DNA of 64,000 bases from an uncultured Opitutia bacterium (GTDB taxonomy: Bacteria > Verrucomicrobiota > Verrucomicrobiia > Opitutales > Opitutaceae), in the NCBI GenBank assembly GCA_903834135.1, contig CAILHZ010000016.1:397001-461000 (forward strand), given 5' to 3'. A model generated the notes under the pieces. It was given only the letters and a program-made list of their open reading frames with translations, made no database searches and had not been told where the DNA came from. Position 1 is the stretch's first letter. Each line of letters begins with the position of its first letter. Made by a program: the position numbers and the translations under genes. Of this stretch, positions 26,155 to 35,004 are shown one piece after another.

Positions 26155-28491
26155 TTATTTCCTAGTTGTTACTTCAGTCTGATCGAAAATTATTTTCTCT
26201 CGTAAATGAGTAATACGTGATTTTGCTTCGCTATTTCGAACGGCCATTCCATAAGCGGCAACTTCCCCAACAATAAATACTTTTTTCCGACCACGTGTAA
26301 TTGCAGTATATAGCAAATTACGCTGAAGCATCATAAAGTGTCCTTTAAGTAGCGGGATAACAACAACAGGGTATTCACTGCCTTGCGATTTGTGAATCGT
26401 GATTGAGTAAGCAAGCCCCAGCTCCCCCATTTCTCCACGTGTATACTCGTGCCTGTCTCCATCAAAATCTGCAGTGAGTGTACCTTCAACACCATCCACC
26501 CTTACTATAGATCCGATATCTCCATTAAAAAGAACCTTGTCGTAATTATTTTTCAACTGAATGACCTTATCCCCCACCTTAAATTCTATTGCTCCGATAC
26601 GAATGCCACGTGCAGCAGAACGGTTCATACTTGCCTGAAGCTGCGTATTTAGATTTGCAACACCTGCAACACCCTTATGCATAGGTGCAAGAATTTGTAT
26701 ATCCTTTATTGGATGAAACCATGAAAAATGCTTAGGCACATACTGCGTACATATTTCAATCACCTTACTCACACAGTCTTCAGCAGAATCTGCAGCTACA
26801 AACGTAAGATCGCTCCAAGCAGGTATAGAGGCAACATCAGGCACAACAGGTGGAGGAGAAGTGTCTCCTCCATTAACAGCGTGCGCAATTGTCACAATGT
26901 TACTTTGTCCTTGTTGACGATAAATAACTGAAAGCCGCGTAACTGGGATAACATTAACTTTGGGCTCTTCCTTTAACGCCTGCTCCGGATTGAGCGAGCC
27001 AACTGCAATAATATCTTTGAGCACATCACCAGCACCAACACTTGGTAATTGATCTACGTCACCTACAAGTAATAAATGGCCGCGAGCAGGGACTGCTTGT
27101 AATAGCGCTGCAGCAAGACGGCTATCAAGCATCGACGCCTCATCAACAATTAGAAAATCAGTATTAAGAGGTCTCGATTCATTAGTAGAAAATCCTCCAC
27201 CTCCTGGATCTAACTTTAGAAGCCTATGAATCGTGGAAGCGTAGCCTCCAGTTGTTTCAGCTAAACGTTGAGCCGCTCTACCGGTAGGCGCAGCTAAGTG
27301 TACTTTAACTTTTTTCGCTTTAAGAATATCAACAAGCGCTCTTAAAATTGTAGTTTTTCCGGTTCCTGGACCGCCTGTCAGAACGGTAATCTTGTGTGTA
27401 AGTGCACGACTTACTGCTAAACGCTGTAATTCGTGAAATTGAAACCCTGCCTTCTCTTCAGCCCAAATTACAGCAGCATCTACTTTAATAGGAGGTAGTG
27501 CACTTACTGCTTTTTTAATTCTTTTAAGCGATTCAGCTATTTTTTCCTCTGCTCTACTATTATTTGGCAACTGCACTAATTGCATTGGCCATTCTGAATT
27601 ACGCTTTAAAAGACTCAGTACATCAGGAACTACAGGTATGGCCTGTAATACAATTTGCTTCGATTCAATCAATGCTTTGATACGTAGATCAACAAGATCG
27701 GCCGATGTCTCCAGAAGATTTGCTGTATGGTCTCGCAGTTCGTTTTGTCCATAGGCTGTGTGCCCATCCTCTTGAAGCGTATCTAATGCGTATATTATAC
27801 CCGCATCAATACGAGGAGCAGCGTCGTTGGCAAAACCAATATTAATTGCGATTTTATCTGCCGTTTTAAATCCTATACCGTCAATCTCTCTTGCTACGCG
27901 ATACGGCTCCTTAAGAAGTACTCTTTGTGACTCTGCTCCGTACTTAGCTACAAGCTTTATACACTGACTTGGCGTTACTCCATAGGTTTGTAAAAATACG
28001 TATACTTCACGCTCCGTCTTTTTTTCATCCCATGCTTTTTTTATGGCTGTAGCACGTTTAGCCCCAATACCTTCGACTTTGCGCAACTTACCCGATTCTT
28101 CACTTAAAACTCGAAAAGTATCGGCACCAAAAACATCGACAATTTTATTGGCATATACTTTGCCAATACCAGGCACTAATCCACTACCAAGGTATTTTCT
28201 GATTCCATGAACGCTTGAGGGAAGTTCACTTTTAAAGGAATTGATTTTAAATTGAGAACCATGTTGAGCATGCCGCGTCCACTCACCTAAAAGATGTAGC
28301 GTTTCACCGCACTCTACACCTGGTAAAGCACCCACAATGGTCACGAGCTCTACTTTCGAACTTTCTGAATCAACTTCAGGGCGTAGTTCAGCTATTGTGT
28401 AATGATTCTCTTCATTAAAAAAAATGATTCTCTCCACCACTCCGGTAAGAGAGTTAGCCGCCCCTGCTGATGAAGAAGTTACATTAGCCAC
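26155..28491 (-). CDS. recD2: RecD2-type ATP-dependent DNA helicase
   Basis: The 778-residue SF1B 5'-3' helicase is of the RecD2/YrrC type, which works without RecBC. The N-terminal OB-like domain covers 1-90. Helix-hairpin-helix repeats occupy about 95-230 (GSGLVPGIGKVYANKI, VEGIGAKRATAIKKAW, IDGIGFKTADKIA). The motor has Walker A GGPGTGKTT near 370, Walker B FLIVDEASMLD, LVGDVDQLPSVGAGD, and the C-terminal LAYSITIHKSQGSEYP motif. The start is GTG. It converges with the universal stress protein gene 5 bases away. The N-terminal extension is normal for RecD2. Confidence 0.95.
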   Translation of the reverse strand: MANVTSSSAGAANSLTGVVERIIFFNEENHYTIAELRPEVDSESSKVELVTIVGALPGVECGETLHLLGEWTRHAQHGSQFKINSFKSELPSSVHGIRKYLGSGLVPGIGKVYANKIVDVFGADTFRVLSEESGKLRKVEGIGAKRATAIKKAWDEKKTEREVYVFLQTYGVTPSQCIKLVAKYGAESQRVLLKEPYRVAREIDGIGFKTADKIAINIGFANDAAPRIDAGIIYALDTLQEDGHTAYGQNELRDHTANLLETSADLVDLRIKALIESKQIVLQAIPVVPDVLSLLKRNSEWPMQLVQLPNNSRAEEKIAESLKRIKKAVSALPPIKVDAAVIWAEEKAGFQFHELQRLAVSRALTHKITVLTGGPGTGKTTILRALVDILKAKKVKVHLAAPTGRAAQRLAETTGGYASTIHRLLKLDPGGGGFSTNESRPLNTDFLIVDEASMLDSRLAAALLQAVPARGHLLLVGDVDQLPSVGAGDVLKDIIAVGSLNPEQALKEEPKVNVIPVTRLSVIYRQQGQSNIVTIAHAVNGGDTSPPPVVPDVASIPAWSDLTFVAADSAEDCVSKVIEICTQYVPKHFSWFHPIKDIQILAPMHKGVAGVANLNTQLQASMNRSAARGIRIGAIEFKVGDKVIQLKNNYDKVLFNGDIGSIVRVDGVEGTLTADFDGDRHEYTRGEMGELGLAYSITIHKSQGSEYPVVVIPLLKGHFMMLQRNLLYTAITRGRKKVFIVGEVAAYGMAVRNSEAKSRITHLREKIIFDQTEVTTRK

Positions 28492-28546
28492 AGATAAGTA
28501 TTAAAGAAACGTGGAGCCCAGCTTATGGCAAGCGCATGCAAGACAC

Positions 28547-29188
28547 TCAAAGACCTAGATCGTCTGCCATCTCATCAAAATTAGCATATATTGCATCTGC
28601 TCCTGCTTCTTTAAGCTCTGCTAGATTATGTGTTCCCGTGGTAACACACCACGATACAATACCCCCGTTATGAGCCGCTTGAACATCAAAAGGCGAATCT
28701 CCAATCAAGACGGCAGCTTTAGTGCTACTTCCTAGTAAATTTAACGTATGCGAGGTCATTTGAGCTGCAGGTTTTAGCCATGGAGTATCCCCAGCACCAA
28801 CAACAACATTCATGTAGCGCGCAATTGATAAATGCTCGCAAATGCGCCTCGCCGAGGGTCCATGCTTATTCGTGCACACCCCTAATGTAGCTCCCCGAGC
28901 ATGTAACTTTTCTAGCAAGCTAAGAGCACCAGGTAAAAGCACAACATCATCCAACATGGTTTTATCCCAATACTCCCGATAGATAGTTAACCCTTCTTGA
29001 TGATATTGAGTAGGTATTAGCTTAGAAAAAGCACGTTCTAGGCCTCCCCCAACCGCTGACCTAACTTGCTCCATTGTTGGCTTTGGCAATCCCAATCGAT
29101 TCATAGTGAATACGTAGGAGCGGTGAATAGCCTGAAAATGGTCTACCAGTGTACCATCTAGATCAAAAAGATATGTGCGAAAACCCAT
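28547..29188 (-). CDS. gph: HAD-family phosphatase, phosphoglycolate phosphatase-like
   Basis: A 213-residue haloacid dehalogenase hydrolase. The start is moved to Met34 of the track ORF (29188), because the protein then begins MGFRTYLFDLDGTLVDHF with HAD motif I (DLDGT) at the usual place. Motif II is GVCTNK, and motifs III/IV are KPAAQM...VLIGDSPFDVQAA. The closest activity is phosphoglycolate phosphatase (Gph), but family members act on many sugar phosphates. The longer track start (TTG 29287) would overlap the divergent permease gene's promoter region. Confidence 0.8.
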   Translation of the reverse strand: MGFRTYLFDLDGTLVDHFQAIHRSYVFTMNRLGLPKPTMEQVRSAVGGGLERAFSKLIPTQYHQEGLTIYREYWDKTMLDDVVLLPGALSLLEKLHARGATLGVCTNKHGPSARRICEHLSIARYMNVVVGAGDTPWLKPAAQMTSHTLNLLGSSTKAAVLIGDSPFDVQAAHNGGIVSWCVTTGTHNLAELKEAGADAIYANFDEMADDLGL

Positions 29189-29290
29189 GGAATAAAAACC
29201 CAATACATAATTGTTACATTTCGCAACTAAACGAATTAAAACCTCATTATCAGATTGGCCTAAGCCGTCTTTCAAACCAGTATTCAATGG

Positions 29291-30421
29291 ATGCCAGCTA
29301 CTTCAAAAATACTTTTAGCTGAAGTAAGTATTGAAACGACGAATAAGTCGCTGGAAGTTTGCGTGAGTGGCATTTGGCATATTGCATCAAAAAAGCCGTC
29401 TTGGTCTCAGTATAGTACAAGTCTTAAAGACATAGATTTAGTTTTCATCAAAACATCAGGTCTTGAAGCCTGGGATAGCTCGCTTCTTCTTTTTTTAATT
29501 GAAATTAAGACCTGGTGTAAAATACACAAAATAGCGTGCACCACATCGGCATTGCCTACACGCATGTACGATCTTTTGGAAAACCTTGAAGGTGTTTACG
29601 ATAGTGAAATAGCAAAGCCTAGAGGTGAGAACTTTTTAGCAACCGTTGGTATAGCAACACAACAAGCGTGGTTTAATCTTAAAGGGATTCTTGGTTTTAT
29701 TGGAGAAGCTTGTTTAGGTCTTGCACGTCTACCTTCTCGCTTAGGTAAATTTCGCTGGAGAGATTGGATTCATCAGATGCAGGCTTGCGGCGTTATGTCA
29801 CTGCCTATTGTAAGCCTAATTAGTTTTTTAGTTGGTCTGACCCTTGCATATCAAGCAGCCGTCGAATTACGGCAATTTGGTGCAGATATATTTATTGCTG
29901 ATATTGTAGGTTTATCTGTGGTTCGCGAAATGGGGCCTATGATGGCAGCTATAATACTCGCAGGGCGAACTGGAGCATCGTTTGCAGCAACGATTGGCAA
30001 TATGCGAGCCAATGAAGAAATCGATGCTTTGGAGGTATTAGGTATTTCTGCAATTGATTTTCTAGTTATACCACGGCTCTTGGCTTTAGGTCTGATGATG
30101 CCTCTTTTAACGCTTTATGCTAACTGTGTAGGCATTCTAGGAGGCATGGTTGTTGCAGGAGGAATTCTTCAAATTCCTCCCTCGGCCTACTGGATAGAAA
30201 CACAAAGCAGTATCGATCTCACCGATCTAGGTACTGGTCTTTTGAAAGCCACTACATTTGGGCTATTAATTGGCCTATCTGGATGTATGCGCGGCTTACA
30301 ATCTGAACGCAGCGCTGAGGGGGTTGGGAAAGCAACCACATCTGCTGTAGTAACAGCAATCCTTCTCATCATTATAGCAGATTCTTTATTTGCTATTCTC
30401 TTCCACGCATTAGGAATCTAG
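29291..30421 (+). CDS. mlaE: MlaE-family lipid ABC transporter permease with N-terminal STAS-like domain
   Basis: Inner-membrane permease of an MCE-type phospholipid transporter. Residues 1-110 form a STAS-like domain (VEVCVSGIW..., VFIKTSGLEAWDSSLLLFLIEI) fused to the permease, as often seen outside Proteobacteria. The MlaE domain covers about 160-376: GVMSLPIVSLISFLVGLTLAYQAA, the conserved IVGLSVVREMGPMMAAIILAGRTGASFAATIGNMRANEEIDALEVLGI, then three C-terminal helices. In E. coli the STAS protein (MlaB) is separate. It heads the operon with MlaF (4-base gap), MlaD and a lipoprotein. Confidence 0.94.
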   Translation: MPATSKILLAEVSIETTNKSLEVCVSGIWHIASKKPSWSQYSTSLKDIDLVFIKTSGLEAWDSSLLLFLIEIKTWCKIHKIACTTSALPTRMYDLLENLEGVYDSEIAKPRGENFLATVGIATQQAWFNLKGILGFIGEACLGLARLPSRLGKFRWRDWIHQMQACGVMSLPIVSLISFLVGLTLAYQAAVELRQFGADIFIADIVGLSVVREMGPMMAAIILAGRTGASFAATIGNMRANEEIDALEVLGISAIDFLVIPRLLALGLMMPLLTLYANCVGILGGMVVAGGILQIPPSAYWIETQSSIDLTDLGTGLLKATTFGLLIGLSGCMRGLQSERSAEGVGKATTSAVVTAILLIIIADSLFAILFHALGI

Positions 30422-30425
30422 GAGC

Positions 30426-31223
30426 ATGCCTGCCTTACCTACAGAAAATATGAACCAAGCAAAAGCTGCAGCCATTCAGGCTAAGGGACTTAGCAGTGGT
30501 TATGAGGGTAAACTCATTCTTTCGGATATCAATTTTAGCGTTCGCCAAGGTGAAGCTTTCTTTATTATTGGAGGCTCAGGCTGCGGGAAAAGTACTTTGC
30601 TTCGTACGTTAGTGGGATTAAATACTCCCCAAGAAGGTAGTGTGGATATCTTAGGGAAACCTTTTTCAAAAGCTGATTTACCTACTCGCCGTGCCCAATT
30701 ACGAAACATAGGCATGCTTTTTCAAAGTAGTGCACTGTGGAGTTCTCTCACATTAAGACAAAACGTAGCACTACCTTTAGAAGAACATACAGCCCTGACT
30801 AGAAGAGAGATCGACGAGATTTCTATGCTTAAGCTCGCTCAACTCGGACTTAAGGGCTACGAAGATTACTATCCAGCTGAAATCAGTGGAGGCATGAAAA
30901 AGCGTGCTGGTCTAGCGCGTGCCTTAGCGCTTGATCCTGCTATTGTGTTTTTTGATGAACCTTGGGCAGGTTTAGACCCAATCACCTCTCGGAAATTAAA
31001 TCACCAAATCAAAGACATTCAGCAAACTTTTGGGACTACCCTTGTGATTGTATCTCATGAGCTTGAATCAATTTTTGAGCTAGCTGATCGAGTGATCATG
31101 CTCGATAAAGACGCAAAAGGGATTATCGCCGAGGGGAATCCCCACGCATTACTTAAATCCACCACAGATAACCGCGTTAAAGACTTTTTGCATCGCGGAT
31201 CATCGAATAATCACCCAGTATAA
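30426..31223 (+). CDS. mlaF: MlaF-like ATP-binding protein
   Basis: ABC ATPase of the MCE lipid transporter, 265 residues. Walker A is GGSGCGKST near 50-58. The signature region YPAEISGGMKKRAGLARALALDP carries the ISGGM(K/R)KR form specific for MlaF-type ATPases. Walker B is IVFFDEPWAGLDPI, and the switch His is in VIVSHELESIF. The start may be Met10 (MNQAKAAA). An AGGAG lies one base before the ATG, too close to act as a ribosome binding site. Confidence 0.95.
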   Translation: MPALPTENMNQAKAAAIQAKGLSSGYEGKLILSDINFSVRQGEAFFIIGGSGCGKSTLLRTLVGLNTPQEGSVDILGKPFSKADLPTRRAQLRNIGMLFQSSALWSSLTLRQNVALPLEEHTALTRREIDEISMLKLAQLGLKGYEDYYPAEISGGMKKRAGLARALALDPAIVFFDEPWAGLDPITSRKLNHQIKDIQQTFGTTLVIVSHELESIFELADRVIMLDKDAKGIIAEGNPHALLKSTTDNRVKDFLHRGSSNNHPV

Positions 31224-31231
31224 ACGTATAC

Positions 31232-32254
31232 ATGAAGAAGGTTAGCCCAGCATCTGTAGGAGCATTCGTTATAGGAGCCTTTACGCTCGGTATTTTAGCT
31301 ATGCTTTTTTTCGGTAGCGTTAACTTTTTTAGGCACCAACAGCGTTTTCTTGTTTATTTTAATGAGTCCGTTCAAGGACTAAATCTAGGATCAGCCGTTA
31401 AGCTTAAAGGCGTTGGTGTTGGTAAGGTTGTCGATTTACACATTCTTTACGACCGTGCACTACGTAATTCCGTCATCGAGGTTGTTTGTGAATTTGATCG
31501 CAATACAATCGAAGACGAAACAGGCAAAGGTGTAGATGTAAGTGACCCCAAAGAACTACAATTTTTAGTTGATCACGGCCTGCGTGCTCAGTTAGGTGTC
31601 GTAGGCTTAGCAACAGGACTTCTTGTCGTAGAACTTGATTTCTACGATCCATCTCAATACCCCATTGAAGCAAATCATTTTGGTAATGCAAAATACCCCG
31701 TGGTTCCGCCTATGCCTTCGACGATCGCTGAGTTCCAGGCAAGTGCGACGGAAATTTTAACTAAGATCAAACATGTTGATTTCGAAGGTATAGGAAATAA
31801 CTTAAAGGGCTTACTTGTTGAAACTAGAGGGCAAATAAACGGATTAGATTTAAAAGCACTCGGTAATCAGTGGCAAAGAACGGGAGCTGCTTATGAAGAT
31901 TTGGCTAAATCTCCTGAATTAAGAGATGCGATTAAAAATCTGAATAAAACCCTAATCACAATGCAGGGTTCCTTGACCCAACTTAATCAAACGCTTGCAA
32001 CTGTAGATAAACAAACTGGCGCTAACGGAGAATCTTTGCAGACAACATTAAAAAATACTCAGGAAGCTATGCAGCAGTTTAGTGCTACAGCTCTTACAAT
32101 TGAGCATTTTATAAACACGCAGCAAAATCTAGGTGCAGATTCACATAGAGCTTTAACACAACTTTCTGAAGCAGCTGAATCAGTACAGCGGCTAGCAGAT
32201 TTCTTAGAACGTAATCCAACTGCTATACTCTCTGGAAGGGCAAATAAACCATGA
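31232..32254 (+). CDS. mlaD: MlaD/MCE-domain protein
   Basis: Periplasmic, membrane-anchored MCE protein that binds phospholipid in the MlaFEDB-type complex. The 340 residues have an N-terminal anchor at about 8-30 (ASVGAFVIGAFTLGILAMLFFG) and an MCE domain at about 37-140 (FLVYFNESVQGLNLGSAVKLKGVGVGKVVDLH). The remainder is long and helical, Gln/Thr-rich and coiled-coil-like, to the C-terminus. It overlaps the downstream lipoprotein gene by four bases. The helical tail could form a periplasm-spanning hexameric tube, as in PqiB or LetB. Confidence 0.93.
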   Translation: MKKVSPASVGAFVIGAFTLGILAMLFFGSVNFFRHQQRFLVYFNESVQGLNLGSAVKLKGVGVGKVVDLHILYDRALRNSVIEVVCEFDRNTIEDETGKGVDVSDPKELQFLVDHGLRAQLGVVGLATGLLVVELDFYDPSQYPIEANHFGNAKYPVVPPMPSTIAEFQASATEILTKIKHVDFEGIGNNLKGLLVETRGQINGLDLKALGNQWQRTGAAYEDLAKSPELRDAIKNLNKTLITMQGSLTQLNQTLATVDKQTGANGESLQTTLKNTQEAMQQFSATALTIEHFINTQQNLGADSHRALTQLSEAAESVQRLADFLERNPTAILSGRANKP

Positions 32255-32865
32255 GATCGAGATTACACATATTCACCTTATTAGCCGTACTAGCTATATC
32301 TACTGGATGCACTGTTGTGCCTTCAGCAAAAGTAGACACAACGCGCTTCTTTGTGCTCTCCGGCGCTGAGGTAAAAGAAACTCAAGCAACATCAACTTCA
32401 GGTAAAAAAATCAGTATACGGAAAATTGAAATCCCTGCTTACTTACAAACACGTTCTATTGTTGTTAAGCAGAATTCCAACGAAGTAAGAATTGAAGACA
32501 TGAACCGCTGGGCAGAACCCCTAGAATCAGCCATAGGCCGAGTTCTTAAGGTAGGCTTGCTGCAGAATTCTCACGTATCGAGTGTGGAGTTTGCTCCCCT
32601 ATCGATGGATGCAGAAAGGGATTATGATGTTTCTATCACAATCCATAAATGCGAAGGCTCGATTGAATCTATAGGTAAAATATTCGCTAAATTTTCAGCC
32701 TCGGTAGAAATATCGACCCCAAGTCCAGATAGTGAAATTGTAGCAAAATACAATTTTGTTGCCCCAGATAGCGATTGGGACGGAACTAATTTCAGCAAAT
32801 TAGCTGAAGCGCTAAGTACGGATATCTTAGCGCTTGGCAGTGATATTCCAAATCACATTCCTTAA
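32251..32865 (+). CDS. PqiC/ABC-type transport auxiliary lipoprotein
   Basis: A 204-residue lipoprotein with lipobox AISTGC (Cys20) and the family opening RFFVLSG. It belongs to the PqiC/ABC-transport auxiliary component family (formerly DUF330). A central IRKIEIPAYLQTRSIVVKQNSNEVRIEDMNRWAEPLESAIGRVL segment is the conserved core. It is likely anchored to the outer membrane as the acceptor end of the MCE lipid bridge. It is the last gene of the mla operon, convergent with dapL with no gap (stop ends 32865, dapL ends 32866). Confidence 0.9.
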   Translation: MRSRLHIFTLLAVLAISTGCTVVPSAKVDTTRFFVLSGAEVKETQATSTSGKKISIRKIEIPAYLQTRSIVVKQNSNEVRIEDMNRWAEPLESAIGRVLKVGLLQNSHVSSVEFAPLSMDAERDYDVSITIHKCEGSIESIGKIFAKFSASVEISTPSPDSEIVAKYNFVAPDSDWDGTNFSKLAEALSTDILALGSDIPNHIP

Positions 32866-34089
32866 TTACTTCAAAGCTGCAGCGATTCGCTCAAGAGCGG
32901 TCACTACATTCTCACGAGAATTAAAGGCGCTGATTCTTACGTGGCCTTCTCCGCAAGTACCAAAACCTGCTCCTGGAGTACATACCACTTGAGCCTTACT
33001 TAAGAGTAAGTCGAAAAATTCCCATGAATCTCGTCCTGTATTTACCCAAATATATGGAGCGTTATCTCCACCAACACATGGGAGCCCTAGTTTAGCCATA
33101 GCTTCGCGAATGAGTTTAGCATTACCGAGATAAAAGTCGGTTAGCGCTTTACATTGGGCTTGGCCAGCTGGCGTATAAATCGCAGCTGCTGCTTTCTGAA
33201 TAGGATACGATACGCCATTAAATTTTGTCGTATGTCTTCTATTCCAGAGTGGATGTACTGCTTGCGCATTACCTGCACTATCATATGCCATTAGAGTTTT
33301 AGGAATTACAGTGTAAGCACAGCGTGTACCTGTAAATCCAGCAGTCTTGGAATAGCTTCTAAATTCAATAGCAACCTCACGAGCTCCCTCGATTTCATAA
33401 ATACTATGCGGAATCTTAGGATCTCTAATGTAAGCCTCATAAGCTGAGTCATATAAAATGACTGCTTTATTAGCTTTTGCATATGCAATCCAAGCTGCAA
33501 GTTGCTCCCGTGTAGCAACAGCGCCTGTAGGATTATTTGGGAAACAAAGATAAATAAGATCAGCTGAAGCTTTCGGAATCGCTGGGACATAGCCATTAGC
33601 AGCATTACTGTCTAAATAAAGTACCCCCTCATAGCGTCCGTCTTTATTAAGACCAGTACGGCCCGCCATAACGTTTGTATCTACATAGACAGGATAAACA
33701 GGATCAGGAATCGCCAAGCGGATATCAGTTGAGAAAATCTCCTGAATGTTACCGCAGTCACATTTAGCCCCATCGGAAACGAAAATTTCGTCCGCTTCTA
33801 TAGAACAGCCACGAGCAGCATAGTCATGTTGAGCGATCGCATCCCTTAAAAAAGCATATCCTTGTTCTGGGCCATACCCTTTGAAGGTAGCGCGATTCGC
33901 CATTTCATCGGTAGCTGCATGAAGTGCCTCAACGCAGGCTGGTGGCAAGGGTTCTGTAACATCACCTATCCCAAGCCTAATCAGTGGCTTCTGTGGATTG
34001 GCTGCAATAAATGCATTTACCCGCCGAGCTATGTCAGCGAAGAGATATGAGGCCTTTAGCTTACTGTAGTTTTCGTTGATTTTAATCAT
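32866..34089 (-). CDS. dapL: LL-diaminopimelate aminotransferase
   Basis: DapL converts tetrahydrodipicolinate directly to LL-diaminopimelate in lysine and peptidoglycan synthesis, the route known from plants, chlamydiae and other PVC bacteria. The 407-residue fold-type I PLP enzyme has the substrate/PLP region [34 protein letters not shown], the PLP lysine in [19 protein letters not shown], and C-terminal [22 protein letters not shown]. Met18 of the track ORF ([17 protein letters not shown]) was taken as the start because family members begin there; the extra 17 residues look non-native. Confidence 0.95.
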   Translation of the reverse strand: MIKINENYSKLKASYLFADIARRVNAFIAANPQKPLIRLGIGDVTEPLPPACVEALHAATDEMANRATFKGYGPEQGYAFLRDAIAQHDYAARGCSIEADEIFVSDGAKCDCGNIQEIFSTDIRLAIPDPVYPVYVDTNVMAGRTGLNKDGRYEGVLYLDSNAANGYVPAIPKASADLIYLCFPNNPTGAVATREQLAAWIAYAKANKAVILYDSAYEAYIRDPKIPHSIYEIEGAREVAIEFRSYSKTAGFTGTRCAYTVIPKTLMAYDSAGNAQAVHPLWNRRHTTKFNGVSYPIQKAAAAIYTPAGQAQCKALTDFYLGNAKLIREAMAKLGLPCVGGDNAPYIWVNTGRDSWEFFDLLLSKAQVVCTPGAGFGTCGEGHVRISAFNSRENVVTALERIAAALK

Positions 34090-34166
34090 CTCAAAAGCTG
34101 ACGAAGTGCAAAACTTGGCCCAAGCGCAAGCTTTCAGCACAATTTAGCTGCTTTCTTGGGAGTAAC

Positions 34167-34172
34167 TTTAGT
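34167..34172 (+). promoter_or_regulatory. -10-like element of the aldolase gene
   Basis: TTTAGT is 7 bases before the in-frame ATG at 34180, supporting that start over the TTG at 34156 that the track uses. Confidence 0.3.
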
Positions 34173-34179
34173 TGATTTT

Positions 34180-34986
34180 ATGTGGAACTTGAGGGCGAAA
34201 AATGCTTTCCTTCAACTTCTTATGACAGGCACTACCTCGTCCTTGGCTCGCATCCTAGACCTCTCGCATCAACTCGGAAGAGAAGAGCGCAAACTCGCGA
34301 TCCTGGGAGAAGGTAATACATCGACACGTACAGGTCCAAAAACGTTCTTAGTTAAAGCAAGTGGATCTAACTTAGGATCCCTGAGTAAAAATGGATTAAG
34401 CGAATGCTACTTTGATAAGCTATTACCTATCTTAGATAAAAAAGGTTTAAGTGATAAAGCGATAGATGATCTGCTTTTTGCATCACGAGCGGATTCACAG
34501 GCAAAGAAACCTTCTGTTGAAGCTATATTCCACGCCTACCTACTTACGCTTCCTGGTGTTGAATTTGTAGGACACACCCACCCAGTGGCTGTGAATCAAA
34601 TTCTTTGCTCAAAAAACGCTAAATTATTTGCACGCAATCGTCTTTTTCCAGACGAAATTGTGTGCTGTGGTGTGGAGAGTGTGTTTGTTCCTTACACAGA
34701 CCCAGGTCTTAAATTAGGCCAGGCTATCAAAGCTGCTGTAGAGGCCTATATTAAACGCCTTTCAAGAGCCCCTCGTGTAATTCTGCTGGAGAGCCATGGT
34801 TTAATTGCTATTGGTCCAAGTCCTGAAGCAGTTTTAGCAGCAACGTTAATGGCTGTTAAGTCTGCTGAAATATTTACTGGTGCCTGCGTTAATTCAGGAA
34901 AGCCGAAATTCTTAACACCTGCCCAAATCACGCGCATTGCAGGAAGACCAGATGAGCACTACCGCCAAAAAGCACTAGGTCTTTAA
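34180..34986 (+). CDS. Class II aldolase/adducin family protein
   Basis: A zinc-dependent class II aldolase of about 268 residues, related to L-fuculose- and L-rhamnulose-1-phosphate aldolases. Substrate/Zn elements are GEGNTSTRTG, VKASGSNLGSL, the His pair in VGHTHPVAVNQI, and a later His in LESHGLIAIG. The start could also be ATG 34222. It lies 18 bases upstream of the RhaD-SDR fusion, so two class II aldolase domains are adjacent. It may be a second aldolase, an epimerase-like partner or a tartronate-type decarboxylase relative. Confidence 0.82.
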   Translation: MWNLRAKNAFLQLLMTGTTSSLARILDLSHQLGREERKLAILGEGNTSTRTGPKTFLVKASGSNLGSLSKNGLSECYFDKLLPILDKKGLSDKAIDDLLFASRADSQAKKPSVEAIFHAYLLTLPGVEFVGHTHPVAVNQILCSKNAKLFARNRLFPDEIVCCGVESVFVPYTDPGLKLGQAIKAAVEAYIKRLSRAPRVILLESHGLIAIGPSPEAVLAATLMAVKSAEIFTGACVNSGKPKFLTPAQITRIAGRPDEHYRQKALGL

Positions 34987-35004
34987 AAATAAACCCTTAC
35001 ATTA

